DNA of 64,000 bases from Caldilineaceae bacterium (GTDB lineage: Bacteria; Chloroflexota; Anaerolineae; Caldilineales; Caldilineaceae). The number at the start of each line of letters is the position of its first letter. Position 1 is the stretch's first letter. Of the stretch, positions 26,013 through 36,717 are shown piece by piece. The DNA is taken from the NCBI GenBank assembly GCA_019637685.1, contig JAHBVF010000006.1:62001-126000 (forward strand), read 5' to 3'. The notes beneath the pieces were generated by a model, which was not told where the DNA came from, did no database searches, and worked only from the letters and a program-made list of their open reading frames with translations. A program made the position numbers and the translations under genes.

Positions 26013-26588
26013 ATGAAATACACTCTCGTGGCCTGGATGCGGGACAAACCGGGCGTGTTGAGCCGGGTTTCCGGGATGTTGCGCAGGCGCAATTTCAATA
26101 TCGACAGTTTGCAGGTGAGCCACAGCGAGACACCGGGCATCAGCCGCATGACTTTTGTGGTGGATGGGGACGAACGGGTGGTGGATCAGGTGCTGAAACA
26201 GATGCAGAAAGTGGTGGATGTCACCCGTGTGGAGGACATCTCTGACCAGCCCACCATCCTGCGCGAACTGGCCCTGATCCGGATACGCACCACCAGCGAA
26301 ACCCGCAGCGAAATTATGCAGTTCGCTGAAATCTATCGGGCGCAGATCGTGGACATTTCCGCGGGCAGTCTGGTTGTCCAGATCGTCGGGACCGAGGACA
26401 AAGTAGATTCGTTGATCGATCTGCTGGACCGCTTCGGCATCGAAGAGATGGTGCGCACCGGGCGGGTTGCGCTGAACCGGGGCCTGCGCGAAGGCAACCG
26501 CAAGGCGGCCTCTTCGGTCTGGAAAGCCCGTTCCACGCCCAATCACAACGGCAACCGCAACGAGCGAGAAAAGACGGGCGGCGTGTAA
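26013..26588 (+). CDS. ilvN: Acetolactate synthase regulatory small subunit
   Basis: Binds valine and activates and feedback-inhibits the IlvB subunit. The 191-residue protein has an N-terminal ACT domain (about residues 2-75: [31 protein letters not shown], with the GVLSRV ligand loop) and a C-terminal small-subunit domain (about 80-160). The final 25 residues are basic, Asn/Arg-rich and not conserved in the family. GAGGA stands seven bases before ATG 26013. A nine-codon ORF overlaps its start (ATGA) but looks accidental. Confidence 0.95.
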   Translation: MKYTLVAWMRDKPGVLSRVSGMLRRRNFNIDSLQVSHSETPGISRMTFVVDGDERVVDQVLKQMQKVVDVTRVEDISDQPTILRELALIRIRTTSETRSEIMQFAEIYRAQIVDISAGSLVVQIVGTEDKVDSLIDLLDRFGIEEMVRTGRVALNRGLREGNRKAASSVWKARSTPNHNGNRNEREKTGGV

Positions 26589-26592
26589 AAGC

Positions 26593-26634
26593 AGTGTCAG
26601 GTGTCGGCACGACTGATACCCGACACCTGACACT
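26593..26634. repeat. Perfect inverted repeat between ilvN and ilvC
   Basis: AGTGTCAGGTGTCGG (26593-26607) and CCGACACCTGACACT (26620-26634) are exact complements around a 12-base loop. Without a T-run it is more likely an RNA-processing or stability element than a terminator. Confidence 0.8.
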
Positions 26635-26708
26635 CGACACCCGATACCTGACAATTTTTCCACTATCAACTTTCCACTACCCAACCCAATCGGAGAACAC
26701 AGGAACTC

Positions 26709-27710
<1,002 letters not shown>

Positions 27711-27727
27711 GAATTGTGAATTGCGAG

Positions 27728-27765
27728 TTGCGAATGATCGTCGAATACCCATAAATCATTCGCAA
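27728..27765. repeat. Inverted repeat after ilvC
   Basis: TTGCGAATGAT (27728-27738) pairs with ATCATTCGCAA (27755-27765), with more broken pairing outside. It stands just behind the ilvC stop codon. Confidence 0.65.
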
Positions 27766-27799
27766 TTCGCCGCTCGCAACTCGAAAGGGGGTGATTGAC

Positions 27800-27885
27800 G
27801 TGGACGATGGCCTTAGTGACCTTTTCGGAGTAAACGCACGTATTCTCAAATTGCATCCAATTCAATCACTCCCCGGAGAAATATA

Positions 27886-27886
<1 letters not shown>
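27800..27886 (+). CDS. Small upstream ORF translationally coupled to leuA
   Basis: A 28-codon ORF starting with GTG 27800 and ending in TAA 27884-27886, which overlaps the leuA ATG as TAATG. The bases before it, AAAGGGGGTGATT, match the 16S anti-Shine-Dalgarno almost completely. Nine codons are Leu, Ile or Val (second half [14 protein letters not shown]). GGGG and TGATTGA of that ribosome site (27787-27798) can pair with TCAATCA and CCCC (27862-27874) just before leuA, so translation of the small ORF could open or close the leuA start. I do not know this peptide from any described leader. Coding is inferred from start, stop overlap and ribosome site only. Confidence 0.6.
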
Positions 27887-29649
<1,763 letters not shown>

Positions 29650-29663
29650 TTGAGAAATTGATT

Positions 29664-29717
29664 GGTTGAGTAGTTGATTGGTAGATTCGACAGACTGACC
29701 CAATCAACTACTCAACC
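29664..29717. repeat. Perfect inverted repeat, hairpin family C
   Basis: GGTTGAGTAGTTGATTGG (29664-29681) and CCAATCAACTACTCAACC (29700-29717) are exact 18-base complements behind leuA. It is related to the repeat at 25921-25985. Confidence 0.85.
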
Positions 29718-29796
29718 ATTCAACCGTTGCGTGCCCCCTGTTTTCCCCTCCTGCCTACTGCGCCCCTTTTTTGTGATGGGTTCACTGCCCACGTTT

Positions 29797-29824
29797 TTGC
29801 ATCCCGCGCCTGTGCGAGTATCAT
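29797..29824 (+). promoter_or_regulatory. Promoter of the unknown membrane-anchored protein
   Basis: TTGCAT (29797-29802), 16 bases, TATCAT (29819-29824): the same -35 and spacing as the ilv promoter. The gene starts 60 bases downstream. Confidence 0.55.
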
Positions 29825-29883
29825 AGACCCATTGAACCGCGCCAGAAATTGAACTGTGTTTCGACACATCGGACCCGAAAGCC

Positions 29884-31752
29884 ATGCGACGTTTTTTCCT
29901 TCCTGCTATTCTGATTGCTGCCTTCCTCGCCGCGCTCCTGCCGGGGCCGACTTTGCACGCCCAGGAGACGCCACCCGTCTACACCTTTCAGGAGTGCGAG
30001 ACGGTGGAGGAGGCCCGGCTGCGGGATGAACTGAACGGTATTGCCCAATTTGTCTTTGCCGCGGAGCAGAACAAACTGGACATCGCCGGGATGGTGGACC
30101 TGGCCTGGTTTGAGCAGAATGTGGACGCGGTGGTGGATGTGCAGGTGGATGCAGCCGTGGACCGGGTGCGCAGCGAAGAGGACTATTGGAGCCGCTTCCT
30201 CTCTGGCTGGTCCGCGGACAAAGCCGAGGAACTGACCACAAAAGTTGCCAATTACGCGTTTGGCTCCGACCCTTTTCGCCAGGAGATCGACGCGCTTTCT
30301 GCGACCATTGCCGATGAACTGGCCAAAGAGATCGGCGCAATGACCGCGCGCTCGGCCTCGTCGGCTCTGCTCTGTGTCCAGGAATTCATCGGCGACACCT
30401 TCTCGGAAACGATGATTACCGTCTTTCAGGAGGACATCGAGCAGAAGGTGGCAGACGCGGATGTGGGCCAGGAAACAGAGGCTGATTTTTCTGTAATCCT
30501 GGACACCCACACCAAAACCCTGGCCGGTGTGGGTGTGATTATTGCCAGCCAGATTGCCAAAAGTCTGGCCAAGAAAGTGGCCCAGCGGGTGGCGGGCAAA
30601 GTAGCCGGGCGCATTCTGGGCAAGGCAGCCACAACGGTTATCCCCCTGGCGGGCTGGATCATCGGCGGCGGGCTGATCATCTGGGATCTGATCGAGGCAG
30701 GCGAAGGCAGTCTGCCCCAGATTCGGGAATCGCTGAAGGGGCCAGAAGTGAAGGCTGCTATCCGGGCGCAGGTGGCTGAAGTGGTGGAGACGGAACTGGG
30801 CGTGGAGATGCCCGAACTGGCCCGCTCGGTCTCCAACGACATCTACGCCGAGTGGCTGGACTTCCGTATGAAGTTCAGCCGGGTGCTGGACCTGGCCGAG
30901 ACGAATCCCCGTTTTCAGACACTGTTGAACAACACCACCGCGGATCAGGTGCAGAAGTTGGCCTCGCTGGTGGCCGTGGTCGACGCCGCACTCACGCCCG
31001 AGCAGATCGATGAGGAGATCAACAGCGGCGTCTTCGAGCGCATCTTCTACCTGCCCGATCTCTCCTTCGAGATTCTGCGCGCCACCGGCGACCCCCAGAC
31101 GGTCGTTGCCTGGGCCAATCTGGCCGGGGAATCCATCGCGGGTGTGGCCGAGACAGAACTCTACAAAATCGCCACACCCGAAGATTTTGCCGACCGGCAG
31201 GCGCTGGAGGCTGTGCTGGCCCTGGACGACGCCGGGGCCATCCGCACACTGATGGAACTTAACCAGTTGGAGCGGGAGATTCTGTTGGGGCTGCCCGGGG
31301 AGCAGTTGCGCCAGGCCGTTATCGCCTTCAGCCCGGACGACCTGCGCTGGCTGGCCAGTTACATTACCCAACTAGAGCCACAGGAGAGAAATCGGCTGGT
31401 CTCCCAACTGTTGCGGGAGCCAGCGCTGATGCCCAAACTCAAGTTTGAAGACATCCGCCGGGCGATGGTGGAGAGCGACAATATGGACGAGACGCTGGCC
31501 TTCCTCTCCGAGCCGGCAGAGGCTGCCTCCAACCCGGTGCAGACGGTGACCGGTGTCATCGAGGATACCCAGCGGCTGATGGGCGGCGAGGTCCCCTGGC
31601 AGTTGTTCTGGCGCAAATACGCCACACGCCAAAACGCGCTCTATCTGGGCGCTGGACTGCTGCTGCTTTTCCTGCTCTGGCGGTTCTTTTTCCGGCGTGG
31701 TTCAGGCGTCAATGTAACGGTCAACATCCCCGAAAACCGAGATAGAAGATGA
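29884..31752 (+). CDS. Secreted, membrane-anchored protein of unknown function
   Basis: I do not recognise the family. The 622-residue protein has a signal peptide (residues 1-26, ending LHAQ), a long mostly helical acidic outer domain and one C-terminal transmembrane helix (about 592-612) followed by a short basic tail. In the middle (about 220-275) is a glycine/alanine-zipper hydrophobic section, KVAQRVAGKVAGRILGKAA followed by PLAGWIIGGGLIIWDL, which could be a second membrane or pore-like segment. Two cysteines (near 38 and 158) might pair. The remainder (280-580) is helical with many charged heptads. It has its own promoter and stands alone, downstream of leuA. A structure prediction would be the most useful next evidence. 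Confidence 0.7.
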   Translation: MRRFFLPAILIAAFLAALLPGPTLHAQETPPVYTFQECETVEEARLRDELNGIAQFVFAAEQNKLDIAGMVDLAWFEQNVDAVVDVQVDAAVDRVRSEEDYWSRFLSGWSADKAEELTTKVANYAFGSDPFRQEIDALSATIADELAKEIGAMTARSASSALLCVQEFIGDTFSETMITVFQEDIEQKVADADVGQETEADFSVILDTHTKTLAGVGVIIASQIAKSLAKKVAQRVAGKVAGRILGKAATTVIPLAGWIIGGGLIIWDLIEAGEGSLPQIRESLKGPEVKAAIRAQVAEVVETELGVEMPELARSVSNDIYAEWLDFRMKFSRVLDLAETNPRFQTLLNNTTADQVQKLASLVAVVDAALTPEQIDEEINSGVFERIFYLPDLSFEILRATGDPQTVVAWANLAGESIAGVAETELYKIATPEDFADRQALEAVLALDDAGAIRTLMELNQLEREILLGLPGEQLRQAVIAFSPDDLRWLASYITQLEPQERNRLVSQLLREPALMPKLKFEDIRRAMVESDNMDETLAFLSEPAEAASNPVQTVTGVIEDTQRLMGGEVPWQLFWRKYATRQNALYLGAGLLLLFLLWRFFFRRGSGVNVTVNIPENRDRR

Positions 31753-32014
31753 GTCCCCTGCAAAAAGGTCAATTTCCCCCGCGGAGACGCGGAGTCGCAG
31801 AGAATTTCAGGGGAGAATCCTTCTTTTTATCAGCGTTTATCAGCGTTTATCAGTGTCTATCAGTGGCTCAAAAGGCTTTTTGCAGCAGAGTCAGAAGATA
31901 GAACGCGGATGACGCGGATCGAGCGGATTTGCGCGGATTTTTTATCCGTCGTCATCCGTCCCATCCGCGTCATCCGCGTTCCATTCCGTGCCCCATTCTT
32001 CAGGAGAATTCTCT
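31753..32014. repeat. Intergenic dispersed repeats
   Basis: The gap contains the triple TTATCAGCGTTTATCAGCG-type unit (near 31837-31865) and an inverted set of GCGGATGACGCGGAT and ATCCGCGTCATCCGCG units (31913-31982). These belong to the same loose family as 22014-22473. No gene is visible. Confidence 0.7.
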
Positions 32015-32377
32015 GTGCTTATCGCTCTGGACCAACCCCACCGGGACGACTTGGAAATCGGCGAATTGCTGGTCGTCGTCACTGTCTACGCCGCCAATAT
32101 CGTACAGGACGTGCGCGAGAATATCCGCAATCTGGTGGGCGGGCGCATGGCCCACTACGAGCGGCTGATCCAGGCAGCGGTGGAACAGGCCCTGGCCGAT
32201 CTGGACGCCAAAGCAACCGAAAAAGGCTACGACGGCGTGCTGGGGGTAAAGATCAGCCACCCGACAGTCGTGGACGGCGGCGTGGAAGTGGTGGTCTATG
32301 GGAATGGGTTTCGGGTGGGAAAGGGGAATGAGGATGAGGAAACGGCTGAGGCAGGTTTAGTCTCACCCACCGCCTGA
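32015..32377 (+). CDS. YbjQ-family (UPF0145/DUF74) protein
   Basis: A 120-residue small cytosolic protein of the YbjQ fold, a family forming pentamers and sometimes labelled heavy-metal-binding. Characteristic stretches are the N-terminal [21 protein letters not shown]-like strand-helix, [14 protein letters not shown] and [22 protein letters not shown] start at GTG 32015, which has AGGAGA seven bases upstream. The last 25 residues ([18 protein letters not shown] onward) are not typical of the family and are encoded by a G-rich sequence that occurs again at 33329-33363. Its end overlaps the convergent hepT gene by 15 bases. The biological role is unknown. Confidence 0.8.
   Translation: MLIALDQPHRDDLEIGELLVVVTVYAANIVQDVRENIRNLVGGRMAHYERLIQAAVEQALADLDAKATEKGYDGVLGVKISHPTVVDGGVEVVVYGNGFRVGKGNEDEETAEAGLVSPTA
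32300..32334. repeat. Left copy of imperfect direct repeat around hepT-mntA
   Basis: GGGAATGGGTTTCGGGTGGG and the following 15 bases match 33329-33363 at 31 of 35 positions. The two copies bracket the toxin-antitoxin pair. Confidence 0.7.
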
Positions 32378-32818
32378 ATCTGCCGGTGAGTGATTGAAAT
32401 GGTCAATGATTGCGTCGCAAAAGATCAGAAGTTCGTCCAAACCGGAGACAATCACTGCTTCGACGATGGATAGGTTGAGCGCCTGACACTGATGCACGGC
32501 GATATTGCGAAAGCCAGTCATTCGGATCAACTGTTCGGCTATTTCAAGGGAAATTATCTTCTGCCGGGCCAGCAGTTCAAAACTTTCACTGCTGGATTGG
32601 GGAATACCCATTTTCCCCGCCCGGATGGTGTGATTGGCTAAGTCGATTGCCTGCTCACAGGCACGGGTAATGTTGAGAATGGCTGCATCCTGCCGGGAGA
32701 AATCGGTGTCAAAGTCAGCACCCGCCAGCGCATATTCTTCCCGGACACGGGCGATACAGCGATGAATGCTCTGGATTTTATTGATGACCACATCATCCAA
32801 AAAAATTGCGTCATTCAT
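32363..32818 (-). CDS. hepT: HepT-like HEPN RNase toxin
   Basis: Toxin of a HepT-MntA type toxin-antitoxin module, 151 residues, all helical (DUF86/HEPN). HEPN toxins cut RNA with the R-x4-6-H motif; here it is R104-N-I-A-V-H109. In described HepT proteins the motif continues as H-x-Y, and that tyrosine is the residue MntA modifies with AMP. Here the position is Cys111 (VHQCQ), so either control works differently or the toxin is weakened. The start overlaps the end of mntA by four bases, typical of coupled translation. GC content is lower than in surrounding genes, suggesting acquisition. Confidence 0.82.
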   Translation of the reverse strand: MNDAIFLDDVVINKIQSIHRCIARVREEYALAGADFDTDFSRQDAAILNITRACEQAIDLANHTIRAGKMGIPQSSSESFELLARQKIISLEIAEQLIRMTGFRNIAVHQCQALNLSIVEAVIVSGLDELLIFCDAIIDHFNHSPADSGGG

Positions 32819-33228
32819 ACCGCATACGCTCGCTTGCTTCGGAAAAACTCTTCCAGAATCTCCCGTCGTTCTTGATTGAGCTTCTGATAGAACGACAGAA
32901 CAAGCATCTCAAATTCTGCCGCCGCGTTTCTGTCCGCACAGTCAATCCTGCGACCGGTCGCCACAATCTCCTTTTGCAGGACAGTTGAGACGAGGCGCAG
33001 ATTGATCAGGTCCACAGACCGGCCCAGTTGAGATTCCAGCGCAAAGCGCAGATCGCTCATCAGCAATGGCCCGGCAGCCTTTGCCTGCGCGTGAGGAAGC
33101 AGAAGAGCGATGTCGGCGTCGCTGTCGGGCCTCTCGTGCGCGGTTGCATACGAGCCAAAGAGGTAGACAGCTTGGACATTCGGATAGGCCGCCCGGATAA
33201 GGGAAAGGGCCTGGTTGATGGGAACCAT
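32815..33228 (-). CDS. mntA: MntA-like nucleotidyltransferase antitoxin
   Basis: A 137-residue minimal nucleotidyltransferase, expected to neutralise HepT by adding AMP groups. The active-site signature G-S-x10-D-x-D is complete: G25-S26 in YLFGSYATA and D37-A38-D39. A downstream strand FALESQLGRSVDLINL carries the expected third-acidic region. The C-terminal helix (about 105-137) is rich in Glu, Arg and Lys. It precedes hepT with a four-base overlap. No strong promoter was found upstream; the region holds a VapC remnant. Confidence 0.83.
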   Translation of the reverse strand: MVPINQALSLIRAAYPNVQAVYLFGSYATAHERPDSDADIALLLPHAQAKAAGPLLMSDLRFALESQLGRSVDLINLRLVSTVLQKEIVATGRRIDCADRNAAAEFEMLVLSFYQKLNQERREILEEFFRSKRAYAV

Positions 33229-33328
33229 CTGCCATTCTCGCTGATGGGCTGAGAAGAAAAAGCTACTGACCAGCCATTCGTATCATAGCACAGCGCGTTA
33301 CAATCACAAATGCCTCGGTTTCATAGCT

Positions 33329-33363
33329 GGGAATGGATTTCGGGTGGGGAAGGGGCGTGAGGA
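33329..33363. repeat. Right copy of imperfect direct repeat around hepT-mntA
   Basis: GGGAATGGATTTCGGGTGGG and the following 15 bases match 32300-32334 at 31 of 35 positions. Confidence 0.7.
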
Positions 33364-33373
33364 ATGCAGAAGA

Positions 33374-33495
33374 TCACACAAGTTCGAGATCGGTCTCAGG
33401 AAAATCATCCCCCACGTAGAGCAATGGCTGATCTGCGAGTTTGGCAACTGCATACACCAGACAGTCGCCAAACTTGAGAGAAGCAGGATGTCTAC
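33374..33495 (-). pseudogene. C-terminal remnant of a VapC PIN-domain toxin
   Basis: Read leftwards from about 33495 the sequence encodes [18 protein letters not shown], then a short linker and [17 protein letters not shown] before a stop. This is the conserved C-terminal third of VapC toxins (N-F-G-D-C and G-D-D-F motifs). An in-frame stop precedes it and no start or N-terminal PIN residues remain, so it is a broken gene beside the hepT-mntA module. Confidence 0.75.
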
Positions 33496-33538
33496 TTTTT
33501 TACACACGCAGAGACACTGGAGCAATCTATGTTATTGA

Positions 33539-33596
33539 CGCAAAGATAAAAGAGCAGGGCTGGATATGCATCCGGCCCTGCTCTTTTATCTTTGCG
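33539..33596. terminator. Long symmetrical terminator hairpin
   Basis: CGCAAAGATAAAAGAGCAGG (first 20 bases of a 22-base arm, 33539-33560) pairs perfectly with 33575-33596; the loop itself pairs further (GGAT/ATCC). A and T tracts flank the GC core on both strands, so it can end transcription in either direction. It stands behind the solute-binding protein gene. Confidence 0.75.
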
Positions 33597-33614
33597 TAGA
33601 ACAACTTTACAACC

Positions 33615-35441
33615 CTACGACTTGGCCCGCAACCCTTGAATGACCAGATTGGCGGTCTGATGCCACAGTGCTCCATTGACATACGGATTGTCCGCCGTCG
33701 GCCAATTGTCCCAATAGGTCGTGTTGTAGGGAATTCGATGCAACAAGTGCATCACCGGTGCATCCACTAGCTCATCCAGCCAGATTTCAATCGCTGCCAG
33801 GTACAAATCCATGTACGCCGGATTGTTGGGATCGGGCGACATCAATGCCATCTCTTCCAGAATCGCATCGTATTCCTCATTGCGCCAGCGCGCCGGGTAG
33901 GTCGCCGGCTCGCCCACGGGCCGATAGTACTTGCTGGTGAAGAAATCCAGGGTATCGAAGGGATCTCGGATGCTGCCGCCATGGCCCCACAGTGTGAGCT
34001 TGGCCACGCCCTCAGAGCGCCGTGTGCCCGCGTCAGCCGGCGTGGTATATTCCGATTCAAAGCCCGCATGCCGCAGTTGTTCGGCCAGAACCGGCCCAAC
34101 ATCATTAAAAATCGAGAACGTGGTAATCGTCGCATCGACCCTTGCGCCATCGCGCACCCAGAAACCCTCGTCATCCTTGGTGAAACCCTGTCCCTCCATG
34201 AGCGCCACGGACTTCTCCAGATTATACTCGTTCGTCGGATACTGTTCCAGCAACGGCGCCGTCGCCTCAAAATAGGGCAACAACGGCTGATATTCGGGGA
34301 AAGGCAACGATGTTGTCTTCCCGGCACCACCCAGGCCGACCTCGATCAGTTGATCCCGGTCGACGGCATAGCTGATCGCCCACCGTATCTCCTTTGTGTT
34401 GAAGGGCGGCTCCTCACAGTTGAACCACAGGGAGATCGGCCACCAGTCCAGATAACCAAACGGTGATTCCCGTCCCGAATGCGTAATCACATTCGGATTT
34501 TGCCTCACCGACTGCTCGACCGTCGATACCTGCAAATGGAAGGTCGTATCCGCTTCGTTGTTGATCACGAGTTGAGCTGCACGCTCGTCAGTCGCTGTAG
34601 GCAAGTTGAGTATGCGTTCCACCTCGGGCAGTTCGGCGAAGCCAATCTTGGCCGCCCACCAGTCGTCACGGCGATCGACAAGCTGCTGCTGAGGCGTCCA
34701 GTGTACGACATTGTATGGACCCGTATAGAGCGGCCAGCCCTGCTCCGGATCATAGAAGGTAAAGCTGGCAATATCCTCCACATCGCGGAAGACATGTTCC
34801 GGAAGCCAGTAAATCCCTGTGTCGAACTTGGCGGTCAAATGGCTAAAGACAAAGCGCGGGCGTGGTTCATAGAACGCAATGCGCACCGTATATTCATCTA
34901 CCGCTTCTGCTTCGCTGACCCAGGCCTTCACCTCGGTCGAATTGCGTAAGATCGGTGCTTGTGCGATCAACGCGTTGAGCATGAACGCCACATCATTCGC
35001 TGTAAACGAATGGCCGTCGCTCCACTCCACCCCCTCGCGGATAGAGACGACTAATTCGGTAAAATCTTCGTTATACTCATAGCCTGTGGCGATCCACGGG
35101 ATAAACTCATCCGCAAACGCCGAGTAGAAGAAGAGGGGCTCATGCGCCCCCGTGACCGCTCGATGCCCCTGCGATCCCGGCGTATAGGGATTGCCCAGTC
35201 CAGAATTCAATAACTGGCCGTCTTGCGACTGCTGCAAGTAGATCAGCGTCTTTTCGCGCGGAACATCGCGGACCGCCGGCGCGCCTTCGACCACCGGCGC
35301 GCTTGTCGGCGCGCCTGGTTCGGCTGCCGCGGGTGCGGGTGCGATCGGTGCTGCGCTGCCACAAGCCACCGCCACAAGCCCGGCTCCGGCGATACCACTC
35401 AATCTTAGAAAATCACGACGATTCACAACCCGTGCTCCCAT
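33615..35441 (-). CDS. Peptide/nickel-type ABC transporter substrate-binding lipoprotein
   Basis: A 608-residue extracellular binding protein of SBP family 5. The N-terminus has a twin-arginine motif RRDFLRLSGIAG and a lipobox VAVAC, so it is probably exported folded and lipid-anchored. After a Pro/Ala-rich linker, the typical domain shows GVEWSDGHSFTANDVAFMLNA (near 140), TGPYNVVHW, and NTKEIRWAISYAVDRDQLI (near 350). GGAGG stands seven bases before the ATG. No permease or ATPase genes adjoin it, so it is an orphan whose transporter must lie elsewhere. The ligand (oligopeptide, sugar or metal complex) is not known. Confidence 0.9.
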   Translation of the reverse strand: MGARVVNRRDFLRLSGIAGAGLVAVACGSAAPIAPAPAAAEPGAPTSAPVVEGAPAVRDVPREKTLIYLQQSQDGQLLNSGLGNPYTPGSQGHRAVTGAHEPLFFYSAFADEFIPWIATGYEYNEDFTELVVSIREGVEWSDGHSFTANDVAFMLNALIAQAPILRNSTEVKAWVSEAEAVDEYTVRIAFYEPRPRFVFSHLTAKFDTGIYWLPEHVFRDVEDIASFTFYDPEQGWPLYTGPYNVVHWTPQQQLVDRRDDWWAAKIGFAELPEVERILNLPTATDERAAQLVINNEADTTFHLQVSTVEQSVRQNPNVITHSGRESPFGYLDWWPISLWFNCEEPPFNTKEIRWAISYAVDRDQLIEVGLGGAGKTTSLPFPEYQPLLPYFEATAPLLEQYPTNEYNLEKSVALMEGQGFTKDDEGFWVRDGARVDATITTFSIFNDVGPVLAEQLRHAGFESEYTTPADAGTRRSEGVAKLTLWGHGGSIRDPFDTLDFFTSKYYRPVGEPATYPARWRNEEYDAILEEMALMSPDPNNPAYMDLYLAAIEIWLDELVDAPVMHLLHRIPYNTTYWDNWPTADNPYVNGALWHQTANLVIQGLRAKS

Positions 35442-35497
35442 TCTTCAGCCTCCTTTGTGTTCCGACATCTGTATCTTCTCAACATTGAGGTAAACAT

Positions 35498-35567
35498 AGA
35501 CCTGTCAGGTGCGCCAACTGACTTAACCCGCCTGCCAGACCTCTCTACTGGTGCACCTAACAGGTCT
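35498..35567. repeat. Inverted repeat of AGACCTGTCAGGTGC type
   Basis: AGACCTGTCAGGTGCGCC (35498-35515) pairs with GGTGCACCTAACAGGTCT (35550-35567) with two mismatches. It is upstream of the solute-binding protein gene; the rest of 35568-35676 shows nothing recognisable. Confidence 0.7.
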
Positions 35568-35680
35568 TTCTGCTACTTATTGAGAAGATACCATAAGAGC
35601 CTGTAATGTCCAAACAGGTTTTTTTGGGCAACTATAACGCCAATGCCGGTGGGGGAGTTGATACACTACAGCAATCACAA

Positions 35681-35737
35681 AACGAGCGGACCGAACCAAT
35701 CGATACCATCCCCATCGATCCGCCCAGTCCGCTCGTT
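35681..35737 (-). terminator. Duplicated sdh-operon terminator hairpin
   Basis: AACGAGCGGAC (35681-35691) and GTCCGCTCGTT (35727-35737) form an 11-base stem. The same stem follows the real sdhB gene at 37458-37513; this copy belongs to the duplicated fragment. Confidence 0.65.
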
Positions 35738-35762
35738 TCGCACTCCAACACTCCATCCGCTC

Positions 35763-35890
35763 TTACCGCTTCGTCGGCACAACCCCCTTCAACGCGGCCT
35801 TCCACAGTTTCCCGTTCATCATGGCGATGAAGTCCAGGCTGATCTCCTTGGGACAGACAGCCCGGCACTCGCCCATATTGGTGCAGCCGC
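35763..35890 (-). pseudogene. Duplicated 3' fragment of sdhB
   Basis: The sequence encodes [20 protein letters not shown] and [14 protein letters not shown], the last third-cluster ligands and C-terminus of SdhB, and then a stop. Positions 35781-35890 match 37568-37677 at 108 of 110 bases. There is no start and no upstream part of the gene. The fragment ends nine bases from the abiEii stop codon, so it marks the far boundary of the inserted abiE module. Confidence 0.9.
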
Positions 35891-35898
35891 AAAAATCC

Positions 35899-36717
35899 TC
35901 AGAATTTGTCTTCGTGCAGCAATTGAAGCAATCGTTCTTTGTTGAATTCGGGCTGATTGTCAATATCAATGATAAATGGCTCGACATCAGCAAAAGCAAC
36001 AGACCAATTCAACGCTTGGGTGCGTTCCCGAAGAATCCCTTTCCAATTTTCCTCTGATAATTCGGGCAACAGCGTCCCAGCCTGGCGCAAACCGCTATTG
36101 AGATAAGCAAAATTGGGCAGTGGCCAATCGGGCTGCTTCAGATACCACCACAGATCGTACCAGTCACGTCCTTTGACATACGTTCGATTCAGGATAGCCT
36201 GTAACTTACCTGCCAGGAGCGACGCGCGGTCGTGATGGCGCAGATGCAAATCGACATGGCGTCTGAGCAGAGTCGTTTCAGAAATGGCATACAGAGGTGG
36301 GTTCGTATCGATCTCAAGTTTAATGGCGACTACTTGATCCGGATAAGGAGAAAGCCCCAACTCGTAAAGCAGACCGCGAAAACGAATGAATGCTTTGTGG
36401 ACAACGGGCTGCTCTTTCTGCGCCCGCACTTCGACGGTGTAGTTCTCGGCACTCAGGCTACGCTGAATGGTAGACAAATACTGATGAAAATCGAATTGAT
36501 CCGATCTTACCTCTAAGGCAAAGTCTAAATCCTCCGAATAGCGGGGAATGTTATACAAAAAACGCAGAGAAGTGCCCCCGTGAAAGGCAAGACACAGAAA
36601 AGCGCCAGCCTGTTGCAACCCTTCCAATATCCGGGCTTGCAGATATTCGCGGACAATCGGCACCCCAATGGCCATATCTGTGACACCGGCCAACTGTTCC
36701 TGCAAGTAGGGTTTCAC
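35899..36717 (-). CDS. abiEii: AbiEii-family nucleotidyltransferase toxin
   Basis: Toxin of a type IV AbiE toxin-antitoxin system that aborts phage infection in known examples; it is a DNA polymerase beta-like nucleotidyltransferase acting on tRNA or GTP. The 272-residue protein has the core GGTSLRFLYNIPRYSEDLDF (near 48-67), KLEIDTNPP (near 132) and the basic C-terminal block LAGKLQAILNRTYVKGRDWYDL-like (near 172-195). It starts with GTG 36717, overlapping the abiEi stop by four bases. GC content is clearly below that of the flanking sdh genes. It sits between a complete sdhB and a duplicated sdhB 3' end. Confidence 0.9.
   Translation of the reverse strand: MKPYLQEQLAGVTDMAIGVPIVREYLQARILEGLQQAGAFLCLAFHGGTSLRFLYNIPRYSEDLDFALEVRSDQFDFHQYLSTIQRSLSAENYTVEVRAQKEQPVVHKAFIRFRGLLYELGLSPYPDQVVAIKLEIDTNPPLYAISETTLLRRHVDLHLRHHDRASLLAGKLQAILNRTYVKGRDWYDLWWYLKQPDWPLPNFAYLNSGLRQAGTLLPELSEENWKGILRERTQALNWSVAFADVEPFIIDIDNQPEFNKERLLQLLHEDKF

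Noticed and set aside
25991-26017. Eight-residue ORF overlapping the ilvN start
   Set aside because: It has no ribosome site of its own and no branched-chain codon run; the overlap is probably accidental.
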